Assembly: GCA_002411175.1 (NCBI GenBank)
Contig: DHRN01000066.1
Location: forward strand, 1 to 7,283
Length of the DNA: 7,283 nt
Reading direction: 5' to 3'
From: Anaerolineaceae bacterium UBA5311
Lineage (GTDB): Bacteria; Chloroflexota; Anaerolineae; Anaerolineales; Anaerolineaceae
In this document: in pieces, positions 1 to 4,995 of the stretch
Layout of the letters: each line of letters opens with the position of its first letter
Position numbering within the stretch: position 1 is the first letter of the stretch
Notes under the pieces: model-generated
Database searches by the model: none
What the model saw: the letters and a program-made list of their open reading frames with translations, nothing else
What the model was told of the DNA's origin: nothing
Position numbers and translations under genes: made by a program

Positions 1-210
1 TGAGTGGTGCCACCATAATGATATTGAATACTCGGAGTAGAAAAGACCCAATTCCATGGAAGACCTCTGGAATAGGTTGGCACTGGTATTGCCATTTTTC
101 GCAAGCTGGGTTTGTAAGTGTATGAGAACGTCAGCAATTCCCAATTTGGAATAATTTGGTTTGTTCGCCCTTATAAAGTCCAAAAATGTTAGATTTTTGT
201 GCAAACCAGC
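1..210. other. AT-rich spacer with no supported gene
   Basis: I see no gene that I can support here. Two frames stay open to the window edge: one on the plus strand from base 3 to a TGA at 120-122, and one on the minus strand from base 170 to base 1. Neither has a ribosome binding site or a recognisable protein motif. A weak AT-only inverted repeat (CAAAAAT, 5-base loop, ATTTTTG) lies at 181-199. The stretch may hold the end of an upstream gene or its downstream region. Confidence 0.4.
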
Positions 211-299
211 GTAGGGGACGGCTGCCACGCCGTCCCGAATGTGGTGTAGGGAATGTGGTGTAGGGAACGGTTGCCACGCCGTCCCTATTGTGGTGTAGG
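211..299 (+). repeat. Array of palindromic GC-rich hairpin repeats (two copies plus linker fragments)
   Basis: Two hairpin units lie at 211-236 and 260-285 and differ at only 2 of 26 positions. The first has perfect 8-bp arms, GGGACGGC (215-222) and GCCGTCCC (229-236), around the loop TGCCAC. The second carries two changes in its left arm and so pairs less well. The linker word GTGGTGTAGG occurs three times (241-250, 255-264, 290-299), always where a new unit would start; after the first and third occurrences no full hairpin follows. The block therefore looks like successive full and truncated units of one element. Two more copies occur in reverse orientation at 2768-2795 and 2892-2920. It is a non-coding interspersed repeat of REP or MITE type; the family assignment is inference. 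Confidence 0.85.
237..264 (+). repeat. Perfect 14-bp tandem duplication
   Basis: The 14-base word GAATGTGGTGTAGG occurs twice back to back (237-250 and 251-264) with no mismatch. It sits between the two hairpin units and is made of the tail of one unit and the head of the next. It looks like a slippage or unequal-exchange product inside the repeat array. Confidence 0.9.
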
Positions 300-342
300 T
301 GACCGCTCCAATTTAACGGCTGCGGGAGTGTACTGTCTCTAA

Positions 343-362
343 ACTTCTGTCGAATCAGAAGT
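343..362. promoter_or_regulatory. Inverted repeat upstream of dnaK (possible operator)
   Basis: ACTTCTG (343-349) and CAGAAGT (356-362) form perfect 7-bp arms separated by TCGAAT. No T-tract follows, so it is not an intrinsic terminator. It lies about 120 bases before the likely dnaK -10 box. It could be a binding site for a dimeric regulator or a leftover of the upstream repeat block. The function is not shown by the sequence. Confidence 0.35.
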
Positions 363-484
363 GTTTACCCGTCCGGTTTCAACCATTAAAAGTCATTTCC
401 ACCTCGAACGGCTTTTCAGGATTTTCCTTATATCATCCAACAAATCTCAGACCTGATATTAATAATTCTCTTGCAAATTCTCGC

Positions 485-490
485 TATAGT
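485..490 (+). promoter_or_regulatory. Candidate -10 box of the dnaK promoter
   Basis: TATAGT differs from the sigma-70 consensus TATAAT at one base and sits in an AT-rich stretch 50 bases before the dnaK start codon. No good -35 hexamer lies 16-18 bases upstream; TTGCAA at 471-476 is too close. Transcription would begin near 497, giving a leader of about 44 bases that contains the palindrome at 513-526 and the ribosome binding site. Confidence 0.4.
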
Positions 491-512
491 ATGAATAACT
501 AAACAACTATTA

Positions 513-526
513 CTGAAATATTTCAG
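513..526. promoter_or_regulatory. 14-bp perfect palindrome between promoter and RBS of dnaK
   Basis: CTGAAATATTTCAG equals its own reverse complement. It ends two bases before the GAGGAG ribosome binding site (529-534) and lies downstream of the candidate -10 box. This is where the HrcA operator CIRCE (TTAGCACTC-N9-GAGTGCTAA) often sits at heat-shock genes, but the sequence does not match CIRCE. A repressor operator for dnaK is a reasonable inference. In RNA the palindrome has no proper loop, so a DNA-binding role is more likely than a hairpin. Confidence 0.45.
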
Positions 527-540
527 ATGAGGAGTAAGAG

Positions 541-2460
541 ATGGCAAAAATTATTGGAATTGACTTAGGAACAACAAACAGCGTGGTGTCTGTTATTGAA
601 GGCGGCACGCCTGAAGTAATCACCACAGCCGAGGGAGCGCGCTTGCTGCCTTCTGTTGTCGCATTTAACAAAAATGGCGAGCGGTTGGTGGGCATCCCCG
701 CCAAACGACAAGCGGTAGTTAACCCCGAAAACACAATTTCATCGATCAAACGCTTCATGGGCAGGCGTTACGATGAAGTCGAACAAGAACGCAAGATGGT
801 CTCATTCAAGGTGGTGGAAGGTCCCAGCGGAGACGCGCGCATTGAAGTGCCCGTTAATGGACAAACCTACACCCCGCAAGAGATCTCAGCAATGATCCTG
901 GCTAAGTTGAAAACGGATGCCGAGGCTTACCTGGGCGAAAAAGTTACCCAGGCAGTGATAACTGTGCCGGCTTATTTCAACGACAGCCAGCGCCAGGCAA
1001 CCAAAGACGCGGGTAAGATCGCCGGGCTGGAGGTGATGCGAATCATCAACGAACCGACTGCCTCCGCGCTTGCCTATGGTCTTGAGAAAAAAGAAAACGA
1101 AATCATCCTGGTTTTCGACCTGGGTGGTGGCACTTTTGACGTCTCTCTGCTCGAAGTTGGCGATGGCGTTGTTGAAGTTAAGGCTACTCATGGTGACACT
1201 CACCTGGGTGGTGATGACTGGGATAATGTGATCGTCAACTGGGCGGCAGACGAATTTATGAAAGAACAAGGCATTGACCTGCGCAGCGACCGCCAGGCAT
1301 TACAGCGCCTGCGTGAAGCAGCCGAGAAAGCCAAAATTGAACTCAGTTCCGTCCTTGAGACCGAGATCAACCTGCCTTACATCACAGCGGATGCCAGCGG
1401 ACCCAAGCACTTGCTCTTAAAACTCAGCCGTGCAAAATTTGAACAAATGACTGAACAACTGCTTCAACGCACTCGCAAACCGTTTGACGCAGCCCTGAAG
1501 GATGCCAACCTGAGTATTAACCAGATCGATGAAGTTGTGCTCGTGGGTGGTTCTACCAGGATGCCCATGGTCCAGGACCTGGTCAGAAAGATGACCAACG
1601 GCAAAGAGCCCAATAAGGGTGTTAACCCCGACGAGGTTGTTTCGATTGGCGCTGCTATTCAAGGCGGTGTGTTGGCTGGGGATGTCAAAGACGTGCTCTT
1701 GCTGGATGTGACCCCGCTTTCCCTTGGTCTCGAGACCCTGGGCGGGGTGATGACCCGGTTGATCGAGCGTAACACCACCATCCCTGTCAAGAAAACCGAA
1801 GTATTCAGCACTGCCGAAGATAATCAGACTGCCGTTGATATCCACGTTCTGCAGGGTGAACGCCCGATGGCGAACGATAATAACACGCTCGGTCGCTTCA
1901 GACTGGACGGCATTCCGCCGGCTGCACGGGGTATCCCGCAGGTTGAGGTCACTTTCGATATTGACGCGAACGGCATTTTGAATGTGACTGCCAGGGATAA
2001 AGCCAGTGGTAAGGAACAAAAAGTTACCATTACCGCTTCGACCAACCTCGACAAGAGCGATGTCGAACGTATGGTTCGCGAAGCCAACATGAACAAAGCT
2101 GAAGACGACCGCCGAAAAGGGTTGATTGAAGCCCGTAACATGGGCGACAGCGTTGCCTATCAGTCCGAAAAGACCCTGCGTGATCTGGGAGACAAGGTGG
2201 ATCTGAGCATGCGAAACGATGCCGAAGCCAAAATCCAGGTGCTGCGTGATGCCCTGGCGGGCAATGATGTCAGCGCGATCACGAACGCCACCAATGCCCT
2301 GCAGGAAGCGATCCAGAAGATTGGTAATGCCGCTTATCAGCAGCCTGGTCAGACCGAAGGCGCTCAGCCTGGTGGGTTTGGTTCACAATCTGGTCCTCAA
2401 CCCACTCAGCAAGACACGGGTGATGATGACGTGGTCGAAGGCGAATTCCACGAAGCATAA
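541..2460 (+). CDS. dnaK: Molecular chaperone DnaK (Hsp70)
   Basis: Cytosolic ATP-dependent chaperone of 639 residues, the usual length for bacterial DnaK. It binds exposed hydrophobic segments and cycles with DnaJ and GrpE. The nucleotide-binding domain shows GIDLGTTNS (6-14), DLGGGTFD (193-200) and VGGSTR (335-340). The hydrophobic interdomain linker VLLLDV (385-390) leads to the beta-sandwich substrate-binding domain, with the typical LQGERPMANDN stretch, and then the helical lid. The tail is rich in Gln and Gly and ends in acidic DDDVVEGEFHEA, matching the DDVV-x-EF ending of the family. The start is set by GAGGAG (529-534), six bases before ATG. No grpE, dnaJ or hrcA lies beside it: a repeat-filled region precedes it and a terminator follows at once, so it is probably transcribed alone. 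No frameshift or missing key residue is seen. Confidence 0.98.
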   Translation: MAKIIGIDLGTTNSVVSVIEGGTPEVITTAEGARLLPSVVAFNKNGERLVGIPAKRQAVVNPENTISSIKRFMGRRYDEVEQERKMVSFKVVEGPSGDARIEVPVNGQTYTPQEISAMILAKLKTDAEAYLGEKVTQAVITVPAYFNDSQRQATKDAGKIAGLEVMRIINEPTASALAYGLEKKENEIILVFDLGGGTFDVSLLEVGDGVVEVKATHGDTHLGGDDWDNVIVNWAADEFMKEQGIDLRSDRQALQRLREAAEKAKIELSSVLETEINLPYITADASGPKHLLLKLSRAKFEQMTEQLLQRTRKPFDAALKDANLSINQIDEVVLVGGSTRMPMVQDLVRKMTNGKEPNKGVNPDEVVSIGAAIQGGVLAGDVKDVLLLDVTPLSLGLETLGGVMTRLIERNTTIPVKKTEVFSTAEDNQTAVDIHVLQGERPMANDNNTLGRFRLDGIPPAARGIPQVEVTFDIDANGILNVTARDKASGKEQKVTITASTNLDKSDVERMVREANMNKAEDDRRKGLIEARNMGDSVAYQSEKTLRDLGDKVDLSMRNDAEAKIQVLRDALAGNDVSAITNATNALQEAIQKIGNAAYQQPGQTEGAQPGGFGSQSGPQPTQQDTGDDDVVEGEFHEA

Positions 2461-2480
2461 AACAAGAAAACAAGCCTTGA

Positions 2481-2515
2481 AACAACCTGACTTAGTAAAG
2501 TCAGGTTGTTTTTTT
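2481..2515 (+). terminator. Rho-independent terminator of dnaK
   Basis: A perfect 13-bp stem, AACAACCTGACTT (2481-2493) with AAGTCAGGTTGTT (2498-2510), closes a 4-base loop AGTA and runs directly into a T-tract (2509-2515). It starts 20 bases after the dnaK stop codon. This is a textbook intrinsic terminator and separates dnaK from everything downstream. The complement strand lacks a comparable T-tract, so it is one-directional. Confidence 0.95.
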
Positions 2516-2524
2516 ATCTTCCAA

Positions 2525-2603
2525 CCCAGCAATTATCAATGTGAAGGTGCTGGGATCGTAAACGCAAAATGCAGGGTAAATCGGACCCCTAAACAGCAGG
2601 GGT
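2525..2603. other. Two short inverted repeats in the dnaK downstream spacer
   Basis: CCCAGCA (2525-2531) pairs with TGCTGGG (2548-2554) across a 16-base loop. ACCCCT (2585-2590) pairs with AGGGGT (2598-2603) across the 7-base loop AAACAGC. Neither is followed by a T-tract. No gene is visible in this stretch. The elements may be decayed repeat copies; no function can be assigned. Confidence 0.3.
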
Positions 2604-2621
2604 GGGTTCAGGGCGTGAGCG

Positions 2622-2663
2622 GGGAGCAGGAAACCGGGAACAGGGAACAGGGAACAGGGAACA
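2622..2663 (+). repeat. Heptamer tandem repeat (GGGAACA)n
   Basis: Four perfect GGGAACA units run from 2636 to 2663, preceded in phase by two degenerate units (GGGAGCA 2622-2628 and GGAAACC 2629-2635). That gives six units of 7 bases. Because 7 is not a multiple of 3 and the spacer has no credible gene, the array is non-coding. Heptamer arrays of this kind are known as STRR sequences in filamentous cyanobacteria; whether this is the same phenomenon is inference. Copy number is likely to vary between strains. Confidence 0.9.
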
Positions 2664-2675
2664 GGACCTGGATTT

Positions 2676-2706
2676 TGTCATTCTGAACGAAGTGAAGAAT
2701 CTGCAA
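2676..2706 (+). repeat. Interspersed 'GTCATTCTGA' type palindromic element
   Basis: The stretch begins TTGTCATTCTGAACG and continues with AAGTGAAGAATCTGC. ATTCT (2680-2684) and AGAAT (2696-2700) form short arms around a GAACGAAGTGA core. From memory, near-identical words recur between genes in many bacterial genomes, including Chloroflexota, as short dispersed repeats. That recollection could not be checked here. It starts 12 bases after the heptamer array, so the two may have spread or accumulated together. No coding function is seen. Confidence 0.55.
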
Positions 2707-2767
2707 CTTTGCCAACAAGAACCTTTCCGACTTCGCTGGTACAGGTGTCACGCAATAGGCTGTTCGC

Positions 2768-2795
2768 GGGATGGCGTGGCAGCCGTCCCCTACAC
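2768..2795 (-). repeat. Hairpin repeat, third copy (reverse orientation)
   Basis: Read on the minus strand this is GTGTAGGGGACGG followed by CTGCCACGCCATCCC. It matches the 211-236 copy with one change (GCCATCCC for GCCGTCCC), which turns one stem pair into a G-T wobble. It also keeps the GTGTAGG head seen in the linker words at 241-299. It lies in a gene-free spacer. Confidence 0.85.
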
Positions 2796-2821
2796 ATATA
2801 ATTTTTCCGGACGGGTTTGGC

Positions 2822-2879
2822 AAGGGCGGGCTTGTCTGATTGTGCGGTGAATTAAAGTTCGTGATTGTGACCCGCCCTT
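2822..2879. repeat. GC-rich inverted repeat with 40-base interior
   Basis: AAGGGCGGG (2822-2830) and CCCGCCCTT (2871-2879) are perfect 9-bp complementary arms around a 40-base AT-richer interior. The whole lies between the third and fourth hairpin repeats. The size (58 bases) and terminal inverted arms fit a very small non-autonomous element or a long hairpin. No T-tract follows on either strand, so it is unlikely to be an intrinsic terminator. Confidence 0.6.
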
Positions 2880-2891
2880 ACAGTTATCCCA

Positions 2892-2920
2892 GGGACGGCG
2901 TGGCAGCCGTCCCCTGCACC
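2892..2920 (-). repeat. Hairpin repeat, fourth copy (reverse orientation)
   Basis: The arms GGGACGGC (2892-2899) and GCCGTCCC (2906-2913) are perfect. On the minus strand the 23-base core is identical to the core at 214-236, and the head reads GGTGCAGG against GGTGTAGG in the linkers at 243-250. It has the same orientation as the copy at 2768-2795 and is inverted relative to those before dnaK. Confidence 0.88.
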
Positions 2921-2981
2921 ATAAAATAAACAAACCTTCCATTTTGAGAATTGCTGCATTCCATCCCCCCAGGACAATTCC

Positions 2982-2990
2982 TGTTATTAT
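2982..2990 (+). promoter_or_regulatory. Extended -10 promoter for the membrane protein gene
   Basis: TGTTATTAT combines the TG-N extension with TATTAT, one base from TATAAT. No clear -35 box is present at the expected distance, which is normal for extended -10 promoters. Transcription would start near 2997, leaving a leader of about 28 bases with GAGGG. The small palindrome TTATTG-AGA-CAATAA (2987-3001) overlaps the -10 box and predicted start, so a repressor could act here; that is inference. Confidence 0.5.
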
Positions 2991-3024
2991 TGAGACAATA
3001 AATTTAGAAGGCTGAGGGCAAATT

Positions 3025-3771
3025 ATGCCAAATATGCGCTATCCTTATGTCATCATCGCAGTTTTGATCTTGCTCCTGCTCTCTACTGGAAATGCTTCAG
3101 CAAATTCCGCCTTACCACCCTCTCTGACCGTGATGGTGATCAACCCGCCAGATGATCTGGAAATATCCCTTCAGGTTGCAGGTGTGGAAGATGGCACTGA
3201 ACAAGCGATTGTTCAGATCCAGGCATGGGAATCTTATTACAATTTTTACCCGATTTCTCTTCAGGGGTTTGAACCGATCAGCATTAGTGGAGCGACACTG
3301 ATCGTGACTTCATCTGAAAAAGATTTTGAAATCAGCTTGCCGACCGAACTGGAAGAAAATCAATATAGTCGCTTGGTAACGCTCGATTTTGATGCCGAAA
3401 CTTTGAAAACCGGTGCTCCAGCCTGGCGTGCGCCGGTGTTGATTACCAGCAGGGTGGTGCTGACTCTGGTGTTGGAAGGGTTGGTTTTCTACTTGTTCGG
3501 ATATCGCCAAAAGCGCAGCTGGATCGTTTTTCTGGTAATCAACCTGCTCACTCAAACCACTCTAAACATCCTGATTTCTAATCCGGGTGGAGGTGGATAC
3601 GTTTTTTTTGGTTTCTTATTACTCGAAATTCTAATATTCATTATTGAGGCGATCGCGTTTCCACTGATGCTGAAGGAAGGTTCCGGTTGGAAAGCGTTTG
3701 GCTATTCCTTGCTTGCAAACCTGGTAAGCCTGGTGGTGGGTGGGGCGGTTTTGGCGTATTTGCCGGTGTAG
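3025..3771 (+). CDS. Uncharacterised exported protein with four C-terminal membrane segments
   Basis: The 248-residue protein opens with a signal peptide: a positive residue, hydrophobic run V9-L19, and a likely cleavage after A-S-A at residue 26. Residues 27 to about 136 are polar and should lie outside the cytoplasmic membrane. Four hydrophobic segments follow at about 138-159, 166-184, 192-216 and 224-246. They carry unusual buried polar residues (E151, N173, Q177, N181, E201, E208, N232), and a basic loop RQKRS sits between the first two. I do not recognise the family and assign no function. The start is supported by GAGGG (3014-3018) six bases before ATG; a second ATG at 3034 is too far from it. 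The gene has its own likely promoter and a gene-free spacer on each side, so it is probably monocistronic. Confidence 0.8.
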   Translation: MPNMRYPYVIIAVLILLLLSTGNASANSALPPSLTVMVINPPDDLEISLQVAGVEDGTEQAIVQIQAWESYYNFYPISLQGFEPISISGATLIVTSSEKDFEISLPTELEENQYSRLVTLDFDAETLKTGAPAWRAPVLITSRVVLTLVLEGLVFYLFGYRQKRSWIVFLVINLLTQTTLNILISNPGGGGYVFFGFLLLEILIFIIEAIAFPLMLKEGSGWKAFGYSLLANLVSLVVGGAVLAYLPV

Positions 3772-3983
3772 GCTTGAGTAAAGCTTGCCATCCTCAGGAA
3801 CGACACGAAGCGCAAGGCATACTTTATGCATGTGCCGCGAAAACAAGCTTCACAAAGACACATCGACACCAGCTGGTTTACCTGTTCCATAGGATTTTTA
3901 CGAATCGCTCTGGAGATTCGCGGCTTGCTTGTGCGATATAGGCATGCGAAAACGGGGAAACACAGCACTGATATAATCAAAAA
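3772..3983. other. Gene-free spacer with small palindromes
   Basis: No gene is supported in this stretch. It contains GCATA-CTT-TATGC (3817-3829), the 10-bp palindrome ACCAGCTGGT (3868-3877) and CGAATC-N8-GATTCG (3901-3920). None is followed by a T-tract, so no intrinsic terminator is seen for the preceding gene. A minus-strand frame is open across 3702-3980, but it overlaps a coding gene and has no ribosome binding site. The density of palindromes suggests one or more interspersed repeat copies. The last bases hold the promoter of the next gene. Confidence 0.5.
3969..3977 (+). promoter_or_regulatory. Extended -10 promoter placed for leaderless transcription
   Basis: TGATATAAT is a perfect extended -10 element (TG-N-TATAAT). 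Its last base is only six bases before the ATG at 3984. A transcription start seven bases after the hexamer would fall on the A of that ATG. No Shine-Dalgarno sequence lies between, since the intervening bases are CAAAAA. This points to a leaderless mRNA for the lipoprotein gene, and probably also to the promoter of the downstream folP. Confidence 0.7.
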
Positions 3984-4988
3984 ATGAAGTTCATAAAGAA
4001 GAAATCGATTTTTGTTGTGCTGCTGCTCGCGTCTCTGCTGACCGGCAGTTGCCTGGTTGAGATCGAATACCTGCCCACCCGCACTCCTGAACCGACAGCG
4101 GCGTTACCGTCTGAAACAGCCTTAATGCCAACTTTTACTCCGACAATTATTCCTACGGCTGCGTCGACCCCCATCCCCACAGCGACACCTGAGCCGGTCA
4201 CTTTCACGGTCGGAGGAGGTCACGACATGTTCAGTATCGCCCTCTTTTATGGCATCAGCCTCGATGAATTGAAGGCAGCCAACCCAGACGTCAACCCGAA
4301 TGCCATGGGGCTTGGCACAGTATTAATCATCCCTGTCGATCCGCTCGAGCTGGAGACACTTTTCCCTGAGGATCCTGAGCCTACCTTGAGCTGGCAGGGA
4401 ACGGTCGCCATCAAAGATGGAGCAATTTGCCATCCGGCAGGTATTGGCGGGGCTTATTGCCTGGCAGAAGTTGTAAATCTGGGCGAAGAACCTCTCGAAA
4501 ATGTATCCGTACTCTTCCAGTTGTTCGATCAGGCTGGCAGGATCAGCGCCGAGATGACTGAGTTCACTCCCCTGAACATCCTCGGCGTGGACGCGAGCCT
4601 GCCAGTAATCGCGTATTTTTCAGAAGGTGTGCCTGAAGGCGGAAGGGTTGAGGTTCTAATCGACTTTTGGCTACCGACCATGCCTGAAAATGACCGTTAT
4701 GTCCAGGCTGAGGTGACAAGCCAACAAATCGAGCTGGATCAAGAAGCTTTGCTTGCGAAAGTCAGCGGTGAGATCGCTGTTCCACTCGAAGACCGGGAAC
4801 TGGCGAGCCTGTGGCTGCTCGTCGTCGCATATGACCAGGAAGGTAACCCTGTAGGGGTACGCCGCTGGGAGGCTGATTTGCCTTTGACTGACCTGAACGA
4901 AATCCCCTTCGAGACCTTTGTCTATTCCCTGGCTGGAGCGATCGATTCGATAGATCTATTGGTGGAAGCCAGGCTTCAAACCCCTTGA
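3984..4988 (+). CDS. LysM-domain lipoprotein with Thr/Pro-rich linker
   Basis: Predicted secreted lipoprotein of 334 residues. A lysine-rich start and hydrophobic run end in LLTGSC, with C23 as the likely lipidated residue; the box is imperfect because Thr is at -3. Residues 31-71 form a Thr/Pro-rich spacer. Residues 73-117 are a LysM module (FTV...FSIALFYGISLDELKAANP...VLIIP), the fold that binds GlcNAc polymers such as peptidoglycan. Its opening is GGGHDM where most LysM modules have a GD[TS] turn. The remainder (about 135-334) looks like two beta-rich repeats of FxLYD type, each with a stretch like 'LENVSVLFQLFDQAG'; that match is tentative. C149 and C159 could form a disulfide. The start codon has no Shine-Dalgarno sequence but fits leaderless translation. 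The stop overlaps the folP ribosome binding site. A role at the cell wall is inferred; no substrate is known. Confidence 0.85.
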   Translation: MKFIKKKSIFVVLLLASLLTGSCLVEIEYLPTRTPEPTAALPSETALMPTFTPTIIPTAASTPIPTATPEPVTFTVGGGHDMFSIALFYGISLDELKAANPDVNPNAMGLGTVLIIPVDPLELETLFPEDPEPTLSWQGTVAIKDGAICHPAGIGGAYCLAEVVNLGEEPLENVSVLFQLFDQAGRISAEMTEFTPLNILGVDASLPVIAYFSEGVPEGGRVEVLIDFWLPTMPENDRYVQAEVTSQQIELDQEALLAKVSGEIAVPLEDRELASLWLLVVAYDQEGNPVGVRRWEADLPLTDLNEIPFETFVYSLAGAIDSIDLLVEARLQTP

Positions 4989-4995
4989 GGTGATT

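Noticed and set aside
1..170. Minus-strand frame open from 170 to the window edge, with an ATG at 95-93, as a divergent gene
   Set aside because: No ribosome binding site before the ATG, only about 31 codons inside the window, and no recognisable motif. It may be real if it continues beyond base 1, but the window cannot show this.
181..199. CAAAAAT-GTTAG-ATTTTTG as an intrinsic terminator
   Set aside because: The stem is only AT pairs apart from one terminal C-G, and no T-tract follows it, so termination is unlikely.
211..299. CRISPR array
   Set aside because: Units are self-complementary and truncated, with no regular unique spacers and no cas genes nearby.
471..476. TTGCAA as the dnaK -35 box
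   Set aside because: It lies only 8 bases from TATAGT, and no acceptable -10 hexamer sits 16-18 bases after it.
301..540. CIRCE/HrcA operator
   Set aside because: I looked for TTAGCACTC and GAGTGCTAA words and close variants before dnaK and found none.
2602..2850. Small frames crossing the heptamer array on both strands
   Set aside because: They consist of translated 7-base repeats and interspersed elements, with no ribosome binding site or protein-like composition.
3901..3920. CGAATC-N8-GATTCG as the terminator of the membrane protein gene
   Set aside because: The stem is 6 bp with no T-tract after it on either strand.
3702..3980. Minus-strand 92-codon frame between the membrane protein and the lipoprotein
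   Set aside because: It overlaps the end of a well-supported gene and the promoter of the next one. It has no ribosome binding site and looks like translated repeat DNA.
4990..4992. GTG at 4990 as the folP start
   Set aside because: The GTG is part of the ribosome binding site GAGGTGAT and has no site of its own; the ATG at 4996 fits better.
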